From: Homalodisca vitripennis
Taxonomy: Eukaryota; Arthropoda; Insecta; Hemiptera; Cicadellidae
Reading direction: 5' to 3'
Length of the DNA stretch: 64,000 nucleotides
NCBI RefSeq assembly: GCF_021130785.1
Contig: NW_025777572.1
Coordinates: 1 to 64,000 of the forward strand
The stretch's first letter is position 1; the number at the start of each line of letters is the position of its first letter. A model generated the notes under the pieces. It did not search any database. It worked only from the letters and a program-made list of their open reading frames with translations, and had not been told where the DNA came from. This document shows positions 26,276 to 40,075 of this stretch, piece by piece. The translations under genes and the position numbers were made by a program.

Positions 26276-26389
26276 TGGTCGCAACGAACGGCCATTGAAT
26301 GCAAAGTGGCTCTTGAAATGCTGGAAAGGTTTGGAGCAGTTATTGACTCAATACATGTCCACCCAATCGACATTTTAAATATTTTGAAA
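26276..26389 (+). CDS. Exon-like coding island, open (copy B)
   Basis: Exactly 38 codons (114 bp, phase 0 at both ends) lie between an upstream AG and a downstream GTAATT. The peptide starts WSQRTAIECKVALEMLERFG and ends HPIDILNILK; its composition is typical of a soluble helical protein. The upstream polypyrimidine tract is poor, so the acceptor is weak. It corresponds to 862-976 of copy A, which has a one-base insertion. The family is not recognised. The call rests on codon-like composition, an exact multiple of three and conservation between copies. Confidence 0.4.
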
Positions 26390-26950
26390 GTAATTTTTTT
26401 CTAATTCATACGTTTATTAATATATAATTATTCTGATTTCATTCAATGGGCACTTAGTGCATTTAATGGCAGAACTATTCTTGTCGTTTTATCAAACTTA
26501 GCAAAAAAAGAAGATTTTGCTATACCAACCACTTCTGTAATATGTGTACTAAATACTTTATCTCTTTAAATCCTGTATATGGGTATCAAACAAAAACAAA
26601 TAAACCGGTGTTTAAGTTTTTAATAGTTAATTGATTGTATTGGCTTATTTTACTGCAATGCAATCTTAAACTGTTCATTTCAATCTTAAAAACTGTATGT
26701 ACTAAATAGGTTTGGTAAATTATAGTTTTTTAAATAACCATACCAAATTCAACACATATATATGACTATTAAAAACAGATTGTTAATAGTACGTGTCTTG
26801 ATGAAAACAGATTGGCTTCTTATGAAAATTCAATAGTCTGTGATACAAAATTAGGTGTTCTTCAAGGTTCTGGTTTTGATCTAATATTGTTTATTTGTAT
26901 TAATGATTCAATAAATACCTTAAAATACTTAAATTTTATTTCTTTTTAAC

Positions 26951-27030
26951 ACTTCGCAATCTAGGATCGCGTGACCCGCTCCCCACCAAGCAGTGGCCAG
27001 GCCTTTCCTCCCGGGTGGTCACCCACTATG
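26951..27030. other. GC-rich island of unknown origin (copy B)
   Basis: Partner of 1536-1618 with a few small deletions and one substitution. The same faint likeness to a 5S rRNA segment is present on the minus strand. It is not a complete RNA gene. Confidence 0.25.
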
Positions 27031-27211
27031 TTATTAACACAATTTAAATCCCATATTAAAAATTAAAATAGTTTATTGTCTATTTATTATTAATCAGACA
27101 TATCAGGTTCAAACAGGGCTTTAAATGAATTTCTGTAACACAATTTTGAGTTGTCATTTTAAATTTTTTATGATCCAATCAAATGCCATGCAGGTATTGT
27201 TTACGCAAAAT

Positions 27212-27310
27212 CTAGTTACTATAAGTTACTAGATTTTCTAGTTACTATAAGTTACTAGATTTTCTAGTTACTAAAATACTAGATTTTCTAGTTACTAAAA
27301 TACTATAATT
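27212..27310 (+). repeat. 26-bp minisatellite, copy B only
   Basis: Four tandem units of 24-26 bp, each beginning CTAGTTACTA and ending AGATTTT (the last is degenerate). The same position in copy A (about 1795-1825) has a single related stretch. Confidence 0.85.
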
Positions 27311-29055
27311 TGTTTTAAACTCGAAAATGAAATGACTAACTCACGACACAGTTAACTCTCGGGGTGGTTTAAGCTCAGCAGTACGATATAACTACCACCA
27401 TTCTACTTCATTAATTACGCTTCAGGTAAATGTACTTAGAAGGTAGCGGGACTTTTTTCAGAACCAAATCCTTGTATCAATCACTTTCTGACTCCTCTTT
27501 TTCCTGCCCAATAAGTTAATTCTTTCGTTAAAACACCTGTACTTTAAAATACAAATAAATTACTTTGACAATATGTGGTTCAACAGTTTTACAATCAATA
27601 TAACTACGCGCATTGGCGCAACAGAACGCTGTGTAAACACCAAAGTGTTTATTAAATATAACTGAGAGCTAGCCTGCTTACGTATACAATTAATTAGCAT
27701 TTTTGTAACTAGAGTAATTAAAGGAAATAATTAAATTTCAGAACTAAACCATCTAAAAACTACTCGAAAATTATGGTACTACATTTTCTAAATTATATTA
27801 ATCATCAAAATAAAAATAAATACTTAATTATCTAACGCAAAATTTAGTTCAATATTTTGTCAAAGTTCAGAAACATTTTACTTGAAGAATGTACGTGAAA
27901 TATTTGTAATAATTATTTGAAATTAATCTAATAATTATATATAAGGCAGAAAGCACTGACTAACGTTCAAAAGTAATTGAAGGTCATGGGAACATGACAT
28001 GAAATTAAAACATTATTACTTTTTTAGTCTTATGATACCTAATGAAATATAAATGGTTTTAGTAGTCTTATAAATAATCAAACGCAGATATCGTTCTTGT
28101 CATGTTAAACTTCAAAATATTGTTTATTTTAAGATTTTTATTACGATTTCAAATAATCTTACTGGGCAAATTACGTAGAAGTGAATGTGTAATATTTGAA
28201 TATTTTATATTAATATTACGTAACTTAAATGTATATTATATTTAATGGGACGAAATTTTACCTGACGAAAGAAAATACTCGTATATTGCTGACAATCTGC
28301 ACCCAGACTCAGCGTATTCGGCAGATCCACAGTAATTTTATTAATTATATTCCTTCCATATGTAACAATTTAAATAGTATTTTATTGTGTCCTTCATAAA
28401 ACAAATGTCATCAAAATTACAACCCGCTAATGTAAGAACTGCTGAATTTTCTATTGCACAACACGAACATACACAGTATACGTTGAAAGGTATTCATAAG
28501 TATCCATAACGCGTTTAATATTTAAATTTACATTACCAAAGCCTACTGGGAAAATGCTGTTGCCCAATGTACGACGCGTCGTGGCATTCTATTTTTGAAA
28601 ATATCTGAACTAGTGTGCTCACAATGAGTTGTAGTTGAGGCTGACTTGGATACGTTGTGTGTTTCGCATATTTTTGCGAAATTCTTTTCAGTAGTTCTAC
28701 TCTGAACCCTGAACATATTATAAGAATAGAAATTTGAATTATGTTATGCATTAGCTGGTCTAGGTAAATCTGAATGTTCTAAAGAAATCGCTGCTTTCAC
28801 GCGGTGGAAGTAGTTTGTTACATTACTTATTGTTATGAATTATTTTTGTACATCACTTCTAAGCCAAGAATTTTAACTTTGTAGCGATTCATACAACCAT
28901 ATTATAGCTGCTTTCTTTCTTTAGCTTTCTGAAGTGTAAAAGCTATTTCCTACCACGGACTTGGGAGAGATGAGAAAAAAAGCTGAGTCTAAGGCAGCCA
29001 AGCATCTCCGTATTATATCATTGCTAGACTATAATAACCACAATCTAAATTTATT

Positions 29056-30860
29056 TTTTAGTTAGAAGGATTTATCCCGATAAATAGATACAAACATGAC
29101 ACAATTGCGATTTAGTTTGTGATAGTTTACTATTTAAGAAACGCAATTTTGTCGTGGGAATGTACGTGAAACCATTTTTAGTTAGGAGGATTTATCCCGA
29201 TAAATAGATACAAACATGACACAATTGTGATTTAGTTTGTGATAGTTTACTATTTAAGAAACGCAATTTTGTCGTGGGAATGTACGTGAAACCATTTTTA
29301 GTTAGAAGGATTTATCCCGATAAATAGATACAAACATGACACAATTGCGATTTAGTTTGTGATAGTTTACTATTTAATAAACGCAATTTTGTCGTGGAAA
29401 TGTACGTGAAACCATTTTTAGTTAGAAGGATTTATCCCGATAAAAAGATACAAATATGACACAATTGCGATTTAGTTTGTGATAGTTTACTATTTAATAA
29501 ACGCAATTTTGTTGTGGAAATGTACGTGAAACCATTTTTAGTTAGAAGGATTTATCCCGATAAATAGATACAAACATGACACAATTGCGATTTAGTTTGT
29601 GATAGTTTACTATTTAATAAACGCAATTTTGTCGTGGGACACAATTGCGATTTAGTTTGTGATAGTTTACTATTTAATAAATGCAATTTTGTCGTGGGAA
29701 TGTACGTGAAATCATTTTTTAGTTAGAAAGATTTATCCCGATAAATAGATACAAACATGACACAATTGCGATTTAGTTTGTAATAGTTTACTATTTAATA
29801 AACGCAATTTTGTCGTGGGAATGTACGTGAAACCATTTTTAGTTAGAAGGATTTATCCCGATAAATAGATACAAACATGACACAATTGCGATTTAGTTTG
29901 TGATAGTTTACTATTTAATAAACGCAATTTTGTCGTGGGAATGTACGTGAAACCATTTTTAGTTAGAAGGATTTATCCCGGTAAATAGATACAAACATGA
30001 CACAATTGCGATTTAGTTTGTGATAGTTTACTATTTAATAAACGCAATTTTGTCGTGGGAATGTACGTGAAACCATTTTTAGTTAGAAGGATTTATCCCG
30101 ATAAATAGATACAAAAATGACACAATTGCGATTTAGTTTGTGATAGTTTACTATTTGAAAAACGCAATTTTGTCGTGGGAATGTACGTGAAACCATTTTT
30201 AGTTAGAAGGATTTATCCCGATAAATAGATACAAACATGATACAATTGCGATTTAGTTTGTGATAGTTTACTATTTAATAAACGCAATTTTGTCGTGGGA
30301 CACAATTGCGATTTAGTTTGTGATAGTTTACTATTTAATAAATGCAATTTTGTCGTGGGAATGTACGTGAAATCATTTTTTAGTTAGAAAGATTTATCCC
30401 GATAAATAGATACAAACATGACACAATTGCGATTTAGTTTGTAATAGTTTACTATTTAATAAACGCAATTTTGTCGTGGGAATGTACGTGAAACCATTTT
30501 TTAGTTAGAAGGATTTATCCCGATAAATAGATACAAAACATGACACAATTGCGATTTAGTTTGTGATAGTTTACTATTTAATAAACGCAATTTTGTCGTG
30601 GGAATGTACGTGAAACCATTTTTAGTTAGAAGGATTTATCCCGGTAAATAGATACAAACATGACACAATTGCGATTTAGTTTGTGATAGTTTACTATTTA
30701 ATAAACGCAATTTTGTCGTGAGAATGTACGTGAAACCATTTTTAGTTAGAAGGATTTATCCCGATAAATAGATACAAACATGACACAATTGCGATTTAGT
30801 TTGTGATAGTTTACTATTTAATAAACGCAATTTTGTCGTGGGAATGTACGTGAAACCATT
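29056..30860 (+). repeat. 120-bp satellite array (copy B), about 14 full units with 660-bp higher order
   Basis: Fourteen full units and two half-length units. The register is very clean; several consecutive units are exactly 120 bp. The half units (junctions near 29640 and 30301), the variant AAATCATTTTTTAGTTAGAAAG that follows each, and the variant CCCGGTAAATAG (29981 and 30644) recur about 660 bp apart, which is 5.5 units. This marks a block duplication inside the array. Copy A has only one half unit. Confidence 0.95.
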
Positions 30861-31748
30861 TAAATTAAATAATAAGTAAACAAGGTGTAAAAATATTCTA
30901 TTTAAATTTGCAAAAAGTATGGATTCTATCGTAGCATTACCGTAAAGTTTGCGGTATTTTATAAGAAGTTTAAACTCCTGTATTTTAAGTAAAGACCTAT
31001 AAAAATTGTTGAGTACTGTACGAACAATGCCGAGGAAAGAGGCTTACAACTTCGTTCAGTAATTGTGAAGACATTTGCATCACTACTTTTACATTTTTTA
31101 TTATTTAGATATATCTAGTTCTCGGAAATGAACCGAGGGGTTTGTTTGAAATACGGGAAAAGTATTTTTATTCCATTGCTTACCGAATTTACGTGACTGC
31201 ACAAAGTCATTTGTTTCATACAAATATATATATATGAACATTACCGAAATTATGTATCATTCATTCTACAATCATTCTATACACCACGTAGGTACAAAAC
31301 CTATACGTTCCATTTGACTATATGTTTTATTATGGCGGTATTAATAAAAGATAATGCTTATTAGTTTACTGTTCTTATAAAAATGTTTTTGAATTCTTAA
31401 GGGTTCTTGTTATATACCTTATTTTTAATTACTACAACATAAACAACAGATTTATTACTAATAAAGATATTTACGATTTAAATACAAGCAATGGTAACAA
31501 TTTTGGTTTTTTTCAAAAATAACCTTAGTAAATGGTTTCTTACTTTGTTGTTTAAATTCTTAAGAAAGCCTAAGCTTTATTCCTAAATTCTTAAGTTTCT
31601 CAATCTAAAAGCGTTCTTCCATCTAAATATTAATTTTTTTTCCTAAGTACAGGTATGTTATTCAAATTCCCCAACATTGGTGTTCACAAACTTCATAAAA
31701 TACAAAGTGTTTGCTAAAAGTTCATAGTCGAGAGCATGTAAACGAAAT

Positions 31749-32283
31749 CATCCTAATAATGTTGTAAATGTGAAAGTATCCTTGTTTGTTTTGTTTTTTT
31801 TTTTTTTTCACGCATAAATTACTGAACCGATTGTACTGACATTTTGCATTGACGTTCTTAGCGTCTCCGGGATAAATACAGGCATAATCTTATTTCGAAA
31901 ATCCCTCCGGCTACGCCCTACTTGTCACTAAAGCAGTGAAAAATCTCATCTTGGCCTCTAAAAATTTTAAAAATTAATTGTAATAGCCTTTAAAATGTAA
32001 TTAACTGTTCTGTGTGAACTTCCTACAGTATTTTTAAGTAATATAACCACTATTTTCATTTTTTTACATTGATAGTGTATACATTCACTAGGTGTATCCA
32101 ACACATTTCTCGCCGTTTCTAGATTTCAGCGATTAAGTAGCGTAAGTACTTATCTACCTTATAAAATGTCCTAAACATAAGATGGTCAAAATTTTACTAC
32201 GAAGACACCCATTGAAGCAGTCAGCAAGAACTCTGTTAGAAGAAAGTTCGCTGGACTGTGCTTTTTCATTAACGTACCAATTC
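31749..32283 (+). mobile_element. Arthropod-type interspersed repeat, plus orientation (copy B)
   Basis: Duplicate of 6198-6730, with a slightly different poly-T tract and a few indels. It was present before the large duplication, because both copies share the same insertion point. Confidence 0.6.
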
Positions 32284-34380
32284 CAGCTTTAATGTTCTAA
32301 AAATCTAAAAAATATTTTTTCAGTTTATACAAAAACAAACACTTAAATAGTGTTCGTACATTGTTAATGTACGAACCAGAAGTATTCATACAAGTGCAAA
32401 CCCTGCGAAATTGAATGTAAAGCCAGAAGTAAGTGCTAGTTTAGGAATACAACTCATTCAGTATTTTAAGTAATAATACATAGTTACATTTACCAATTTC
32501 ATAGTTAATATTTTACTCTAAGCACATAAAAAGTACAGTAATACAAGCTTATTAATATTGGTTTGGAAGTAATGTAGTGCTTCAAATTCAAAATTGATTA
32601 ATTCATAATTAATGTACACAAGTACTTAGATAAGTACAAGTCTTGAACTACTTCTTCAAAAACTTTGTATGTATTCTGTACGTTTCGTTAGTATCATAAA
32701 CCTCTGAAAGGAACTCATTGAATGTAACATTTACATTTACTTTACATCAAAGTGTTCAACCATTACACTTTAGACGTAGAAATTGAACTTAATTTAATTT
32801 TATATTTCACTTTTTATATAAGCGGTAGAAGCTACGGAGAATATGGTTATTTTTAATTGACATTCATTATCTCAAATGTATGATGTGGTAGTGACCCTCA
32901 CGACTATTAATTTGAGAGAAATCAAACGTAACAGGTATTTAGCAGAGAGATAAGTTATTCAATTAATGTTTATTTAAAATTATATAATATTTTAAACCTA
33001 CCTGTCAATTGTATTTTTTAGAATTTAACTTAATGCAAATAATAATCAGAAGAATGTTAAATAATCTACGAGTTATTATAAATTATTTTTTATATAAGGT
33101 TTAAGGTTAATTAGTAAGAATAAGGTTTATATATTCTATAAAGTTTTAGTAGTATGTATAGTTTCAGCTGCTATAACATTACGCCTGCATGTTTTGACAT
33201 GAAAAGGGGGTAGCAGTCCACTTAACTTCTACCATTTGGTAACAATGAGCTGTTACAGTCTAACTAGCAAACAAGTATGCAAAAGTATAATTGGATTTTT
33301 ACAATTGGCAAGCGCACAATGCAACAGTTTGCTGTAATTTGGTTTCATAACAATGCAAACCATTTTGTGTCCGCAGTGCACCACAGTGACATCAATACTT
33401 CAATCAGAAACTGGTTTTGTCAGCTCAACAGTGCCTGACCCGATGTTCTACTGATACATGAGGGACTTGATGTAATTACGTTTTATCACAGGCTTTTCTC
33501 AATCGGCTTAAATTATAGGCCATTCGCGTAGCACACATATTATCTGACTTTGTACGATTACTTTAGATTACGTATTCCTTCATTCATTCTGTTTACTTTC
33601 CAACAAGAAAACCATTACTGAACAATAATATTTTATGTATTGAAATATATTTATATCAGTAAAAAAATAATAAAACAAAAAAATAATTTGATGAGTTTAG
33701 CAAACACTACCACCCGTGGGACAGAAAAAATGTCATTTGTCTGACTGTCTACCTCTCTGCCCAGACGATATTTCGAAAATTAATTAACTTATATACTTCA
33801 AATTCTACAAAAAGCTTCTGTTTGTATATGAAGAACACTGAGATCGATTAAATTGCATCTCTCTCCATGGGATTTGAGCGTCAATGAATATTTTTACAAT
33901 AATCTTATGGGCAACAATGATAAAAACGAATTGATTGCTGAATAAATTCATTTGTAAAAACAGTTTTAAAACATATTATATTTTAACAATTAACACTACT
34001 CTTTGTAGACTAAAAAAGTAATAATTGTGAAATTGAGTCAATATTAAAATTTATGCTATATTTGACATCAGCGAATGTTGTTGTACTCTAGCTTTCTTAC
34101 TGGAACCTTAATTGAAAATTGCTACAAAAATAAAGCACTTAGTAAAATGTAATTGAATGTGCCAAAATATCTAGGAAAATATTTTATCTTCACACTTTTT
34201 ATATGTACACGCCCAGCCTAGGAATTTGATTAACCATTAATGATACCTCAGTACAAGAAGGCTACCAATATGTTACTTTTGTCTGCCAAGAAAATTTAAT
34301 TATCTATTTTCTATATGATTGTATGTATGTCCAGAGGATATCTAAAGAAATAAATTAACTAAATAAGTTTAAAATTTTGC

Positions 34381-34527
34381 ATCCAACCTTAGAGGGTAGC
34401 ATCGATCAGGCAAGAAAGGCATCATGAAAAAGTTATCGTCTTCTGTGATGGAGGAGGATAGTAGCTCTCTCACTATCAGATATACGTGTAGTGTGTTCTA
34501 CCAGATGTAAACTCTGGCCGAGTGATG
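34381..34527 (+). other. Strongly conserved block with a 28-codon frame (copy B)
   Basis: Partner of 8836-8982. The 28-codon frame runs from ATG at 34424 to a stop at 34508 and is unchanged. One G is missing before the GTATGT that follows. Confidence 0.3.
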
Positions 34528-35347
34528 TATGTATGCTCCATTAAACTGACCAGTAGAGTCTATTACATAGAGCACTAGAGTCGGACAGTGATCCGCTGAC
34601 CTGGACATAACAAGTCAGAGGTCATCACACTTGCAGAGCGGGAGTTTGTTTTGTTGTTGAAACGTGTTTGTGTTTAATATAACAATCGGTATACTACTGT
34701 ATGTTTCCTGTTTATCACGTCTCTGTATGACAGTATATATTTATAATGATGAAGTGATTTAGTATAATGTAGATCGCTTCAGAAGCATGTGGGCTTCAAA
34801 TGCGAGGATTAAAACCTGTGACAAGTCAGATTCAAGACACTACAATAGGTTAGGTAAAATGAAGCTAAAACAAACATTGATCTTGAATCTGCATTTCTCA
34901 CAATAACTGTGGTCTATAAAACTGCACTTTTTGGGGCTTAAGTTAAATGTTAATCCTTAATAGTTTTGTTTTAAATATTTATTCAAAGCAATATGTTTGG
35001 TTGTCCAATATTTTATCTACAATCACCTAATTATTTATATCCTTATAAATGCTCTAAAAAATCTGTAAGTACAAATACAATTATACGTAAATTTTTACTT
35101 TCGCACGGATTTATAAAACTTTTAGATCCAATGCTAACGTCATAAAATTACATCGACGGTATTGCTTCGTGTGTATAAATTGTTATGTCAATTTATTACA
35201 TAGTGTTGGTACCGAAAACTGTTTACTTAAAACATAACAATAATAGGATAACTGGTAAGCGTTCATAATAAACATTCTTGGTGGAAAGAAACACGTGAAT
35301 ATTATTTACTGACTCTTCATAATTTTCCAATGTACATAGGTACTATA

Positions 35348-36710
35348 ACTATAACCTACAGTTTTTACAAGTTTTTGTTAGTACACGTAATAAAAGTAAT
35401 TATATATTTGATGTTATCATGTTAGTTGTAACAATAGGAACCGTGTTGCTGTATTATTATTAACTATAACCTACAGTTCTTACAAGTTTTGTTAGTACAT
35501 GTAATAAAAGTAATTATATATTTGATGTTATCATGTTAGTTGTAACAATAGGAACCGTCTTGCTGTATTATTATTAACTATAACCTACAGTTCTTACAAG
35601 TTTTGTTAGTACACGTAATAAAAGTAATTATATATTTGATGTTATCATGTTAGTTGTAACAATAGGAACCGTGTTGCTGTATTATTATTAACTATAACCT
35701 ACAGTTCTTACAAGTTTTGTTAGTACACGTAATAAAAGTAATTATATATTTGATGTTATCATGTTAGTTGTAACAATAGGAACCGTGTTGCTGTATTATT
35801 ATTAACTATAACCTACAGTTCTTACAAGTTTTGTTAGTACACGTAATAAAAGTAATTATATATTTGATGTTATCATGTTAGTTGTAACAATAGGAACCGT
35901 GTGTTGCTGTATTATTATTAACTATAACCTACAGTTCTTACAAGTTTTGTTAGTACACGTAATAAAAGTAATTATATATTTGATGTTATCATGTTAGTTG
36001 TAACAATAGGAACCGTGTTGCTGTATTATTATTAACTATAACCTACAGTTCTTACAAGTTTTGTTAGTACACGTAATAAAAGTAATTATATATTTGATGT
36101 TATCATGTTAGTTGTAACAATAGGAACCGTCTTGCTGTATTATTATTAACTATAACCTACAGTTCTTACAAGTTTTGTTAGTACACGTAATAAAAGTAAA
36201 TATATATTTGATGTTATCATGTTAGTTGTAACAATAGGAACCGTGTTGCTGTATTATTATTAACTATAACCTACAGTTCTTACAAGTTTTGTTAGTACAC
36301 GTAATAAAAGTAATTATATATTTGATGTTATCATGTTAGTTGTAACAATAGGAACCGTCTTGCTGTATTATTATTAACTATAACCTACAGTTCTTACAAG
36401 TTTTGTTAGTACATGTAATAAAGTAATTATATATTTGATGTTATCATGTTAGTTGTAACAATAGGAACCGTGTTGCTGTATTATTATTAACTATAACCTA
36501 CAGTTCTTACAAGTTTTGTTAGTACACGTAATAAAAGTAATTATATATTTGATGTTATCATGTTAGTTGTAACAATAGGAACCGTGTTGCTGTATTATTA
36601 TTAACTATAACCTACAGTTCTTACAAGTTTTGTTAGTACACGTATTAAAAGTAATTATATATTTGATGTTATCATGTTAGTTGTAACAATAGGAACAGTG
36701 TTGCTGTATT
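35348..36710 (+). repeat. 114-bp tandem array, 12 units, copy B only
   Basis: Twelve units of about 114 bp, each from ACTATAACCTACAGTTCTTAC to GTGTTGCTGTATTATTATTA, with very few differences. The first unit keeps CAGTTTTTAC and the last keeps GGAACAGTG, as in the single copy of A; internal units share CAGTTCTTAC and GGAACCGT. A sub-variant ACCGTCTTGC occurs in units 2, 7 and 9. This fits recent internal amplification from one unit. No coding function is apparent. Confidence 0.95.
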
Positions 36711-36740
36711 GATTTACATGAATGGTATTGAGTATTAAAT

Positions 36741-36932
36741 AACCAATTGAATGACCAGGAGATGTAAATTAACAATTCTCCAGGATGTTGTCGTTAAATC
36801 TCGTTGCTAATGAGATCGTTAATTACAAGTTACGATGAAAGAACAGCTGATGGTGGAGTTTACACTTGAGTTGACAGCCTCCCGTTGAATGATGAGACTC
36901 CGTACATGAAAAACCCTTAATTTAAAAAAAGT
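36741..36932. promoter_or_regulatory. 192-bp block unchanged between copies, possible regulatory element (copy B)
   Basis: Partner of 9951-10142. It lies immediately after the expanded 114-bp array. Confidence 0.25.
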
Positions 36933-38714
36933 TTTTCAATTTTACACTTAAGATTTTGGATACCAATCACCCAACAGACAAAAAATTTAAACTCATAAAC
37001 TATGTTTGAATGAATTAAAACTTAATTTGATCCATATATATAAAATATTTTACACAATTATAGTTTTGTAGTGTATATTGCATTAATAAATAGTTTTATA
37101 TTATATTTTTGTTGCTTTATTAAAAACCTGTATAGAATAAAAATGTATAATCCATGTGGTTTTTCAAATACGTAATATTAATTAGAAACTATAATTAATG
37201 CTGATATTTGAATTTTGTAATCTCTTGCACATAACAAACTCAGAGACTGTAACTGAGATGTTGATTGGACTAATAATACGTGAGGAATATTATTTTTTTA
37301 GTTTATGTACGTGATATAGATTTAACAATGGGTTATTTAACAAACAAAAAGCTGAAACACTATTTTTTGTGAAATTTATACGCATGTTAGAATAAAAGTT
37401 ACAGAAACGTACTCACTTAAAAGAGGTTTTTGATATTTTAAGCAGTAGGCCTACTGTCAGGCGATTTACACCCAGAGAGATTAAAGTCTCGAGTGGCTGC
37501 GAGGAAAGTTAAGTTCCTGTGTTTTCTTACAACAATGTACTTTTCTTGCTCTAAATAAATACATAGGTATGAAACAATCATATCTGCTAGTCACTTGTCA
37601 CTTTTGTGTTTCAACTTTGTTTTAATGTTGTTAAGGTCCACGTTTAATGTTTGCATAAATTCAATTAAAGAAATGCAAAATATGTATTGCACGTTTTATA
37701 CTGTAAATTAACAGGACAATTTACGTATTACATTCCTTGCAAAGAACTTGTAAATACATTTTCTCATCTTCTTTGATCATGAAATAAAAACTACTGCATT
37801 ATAATTGGGTTCTACCAAAACATTTGTATTATGGAAGTAATTAATGCAAAATAAACATACTGTAAATGTGTTTCAGAAATTGTAATATACGTTCGGCATG
37901 TTATAACTGAACTTAAAGATCTTATATATGTCCTAATAACATTATGTTTTTGATTTGAAAGTTTTTTGATAATAGAATCTAAAATCAATCAAAACTTTCT
38001 CGCTAACATAAGTGACCGACAACAAATTCGGTAAACAGTTAGCCACATTGTTTCTTCTCAATTTGTTGAACATCGGTTCCACGACAGAGAAAACTTGGAT
38101 CAGACAACAGCTTTGTGTTTATACTTATCAGTTTCTGTTATAGTTTTATTTATACCATGTAAAAACACTTTATTAAAAGCTGATTAAATGTAACATTGAT
38201 ACCGCTGTTTTGTTATAAATAATATTGTTTTGGTTATAAATCAGATAATCTTTTCTGTAATAATGATTATTACTATATATTCTGCCTGTAGTGAGCGGAT
38301 AGTATCACAACCTTGCTTCATAGTGTCGCTTTAAGTTCTTTTCCATCGAATTAAATTATTATTTCAACTGCATCATGCTGTACTGTTCCACGAATAAGAC
38401 TTTTAACAAAATCAAGTTTCTATTTTATAAATAAGAACGCAAATCATGATAAAATATCTAAAAAATTATATATAGGATATGCAAGAAAGTTGATTTTTAG
38501 GAAATAGCAGGATTTTGTCAGAAATTCGCATACTTCGGATATACAATGAATCAATAACAAACGTTTTATCTAAACAATCTGATCCCTTTCTCGGATGAAG
38601 AGTTTGGAAGCTTAACAATCTAACAATATTACAAACAAATTTTAAAATTTGTATCTAGGTATAAAATTTTTTAAGATAACCCTATGTTTTTAGTGTAATA
38701 AAAATTAATGAAAA

Positions 38715-39802
38715 ACTAGGAGTTACCTGCGGCTTTGCTCGCAATTCCGTAGGCTTTGCACATGTATAAGCACATCTGGTTCAAATGAATTATACTTCCG
38801 GCGCTAATATTTAGTTTGTCTTCCTCCAACTACCAAGAGAATATAGTTTAAAGTTTATATTCATTGTTATCTACTTCTCTGTTGATTCTTTTTCATTACT
38901 GATTTTGCGTCCCTTTTATCAAGAAATTACTCGTATACACAGCTCTGAGACCTACTTTTGTCAAAAGATAACTAATTTAGGTTTCATAACAGTCTTTAAA
39001 TTTTAAGTAAAGGTTAGACTACATTGTCCCTTATATCTGCAATTATTAGGCGTTGTATGACCTCTTGCTGGTTTGAGAGTATTATATTTCCGACACCAAT
39101 GTTGAGTTTGCCTTGTTTCTACGATCGAGAAAATACGTCAACGAGTTTATATTTATGTCCCTTCTAATTTACTTAGTTAGGTAGTAACATTGTCTTGTAG
39201 ATCTAATGTTTATTATTTTATATAAATGTCCAGCTAGATGTACATTAACAATGACACAATGCGTTTGTTTATTTATAAATTTAAGAAATATTGTTAATAA
39301 TTTATAACATTTAGAGCTGGATTTAGTACATTAGATCCAAAGCGCTGTCCAGCGAACTTCCATCTTGCCGACTGCTGTGACAGGGAGTCTTCGGTGTCTA
39401 ATTTTGACCATCATATGTTTTGGGGCATTTTGTAAGATAGTTGGTACTTGCCTAATCGGTTAAATCTAAAACAGTGTTAAAAAATATTTGTACTCCCTAT
39501 AAATGTAAACTAATTGAAAATAATACACAATGTTTATAAAAAACCGTTGATTACAATTGAAATTTTCTTTTAATTAATATTTCGTACCAACATATACCAA
39601 GGTGGAATTTTCGTTACTGTAAGTACCAATGGGGCGTAGCACAAAGGGTTTTTCTAAAATAATAATAGGTCTATATTCATCCCAGGAACCCTAAGAATGT
39701 CCATGTCAAGTTTTAGCGCAATCGGTTCCATAGTTCCATGGATATAATGCGTGAAAGCAATATAAGCAAAGGTACTTTTGCATTTAAATTATTATTAGGA
39801 TT
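38715..39802 (-). mobile_element. Arthropod-type interspersed repeat, minus orientation (copy B)
   Basis: Duplicate of 11929-13016 with small differences, such as a deletion of five bases in GTAGGCACTTTGCAC and an extra T in CTGCTGTGACAGGG. Confidence 0.55.
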
Positions 39803-40020
39803 AATATTTGCAGGTACTTGTAAAAATCAAGATAATTTTATATTTAAAATTAATTAATATTTACACACGATAATTCAATTAACGATTAATAAATAATAAA
39901 AATGACTTTTGATAGTCATTACTACTCATATTTATAAATTGAATTATGGATCATTTAAAATTTTTTTCAGGCTGCAGTGTTCTGCGATGAAACCACATAA
40001 AAATTAGACACCCATGCTAT

Positions 40021-40075
40021 ACATATATATATATAATATATAAATATATATACAGTATATATATACAGTACCGGT
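40021..40075. repeat. AT microsatellite, copy B only
   Basis: An interrupted (AT)n tract ending TACAGTATATATATACAGTA. Copy A has only a short ATACGTATATATAC at this position (about 13222-13237). Confidence 0.85.

Noticed and set aside
28533..28751. Minus-strand 72-codon frame
   Set aside because: Copy A has extra bases in the equivalent stretch, so the frame is not maintained, and no domain is recognised.
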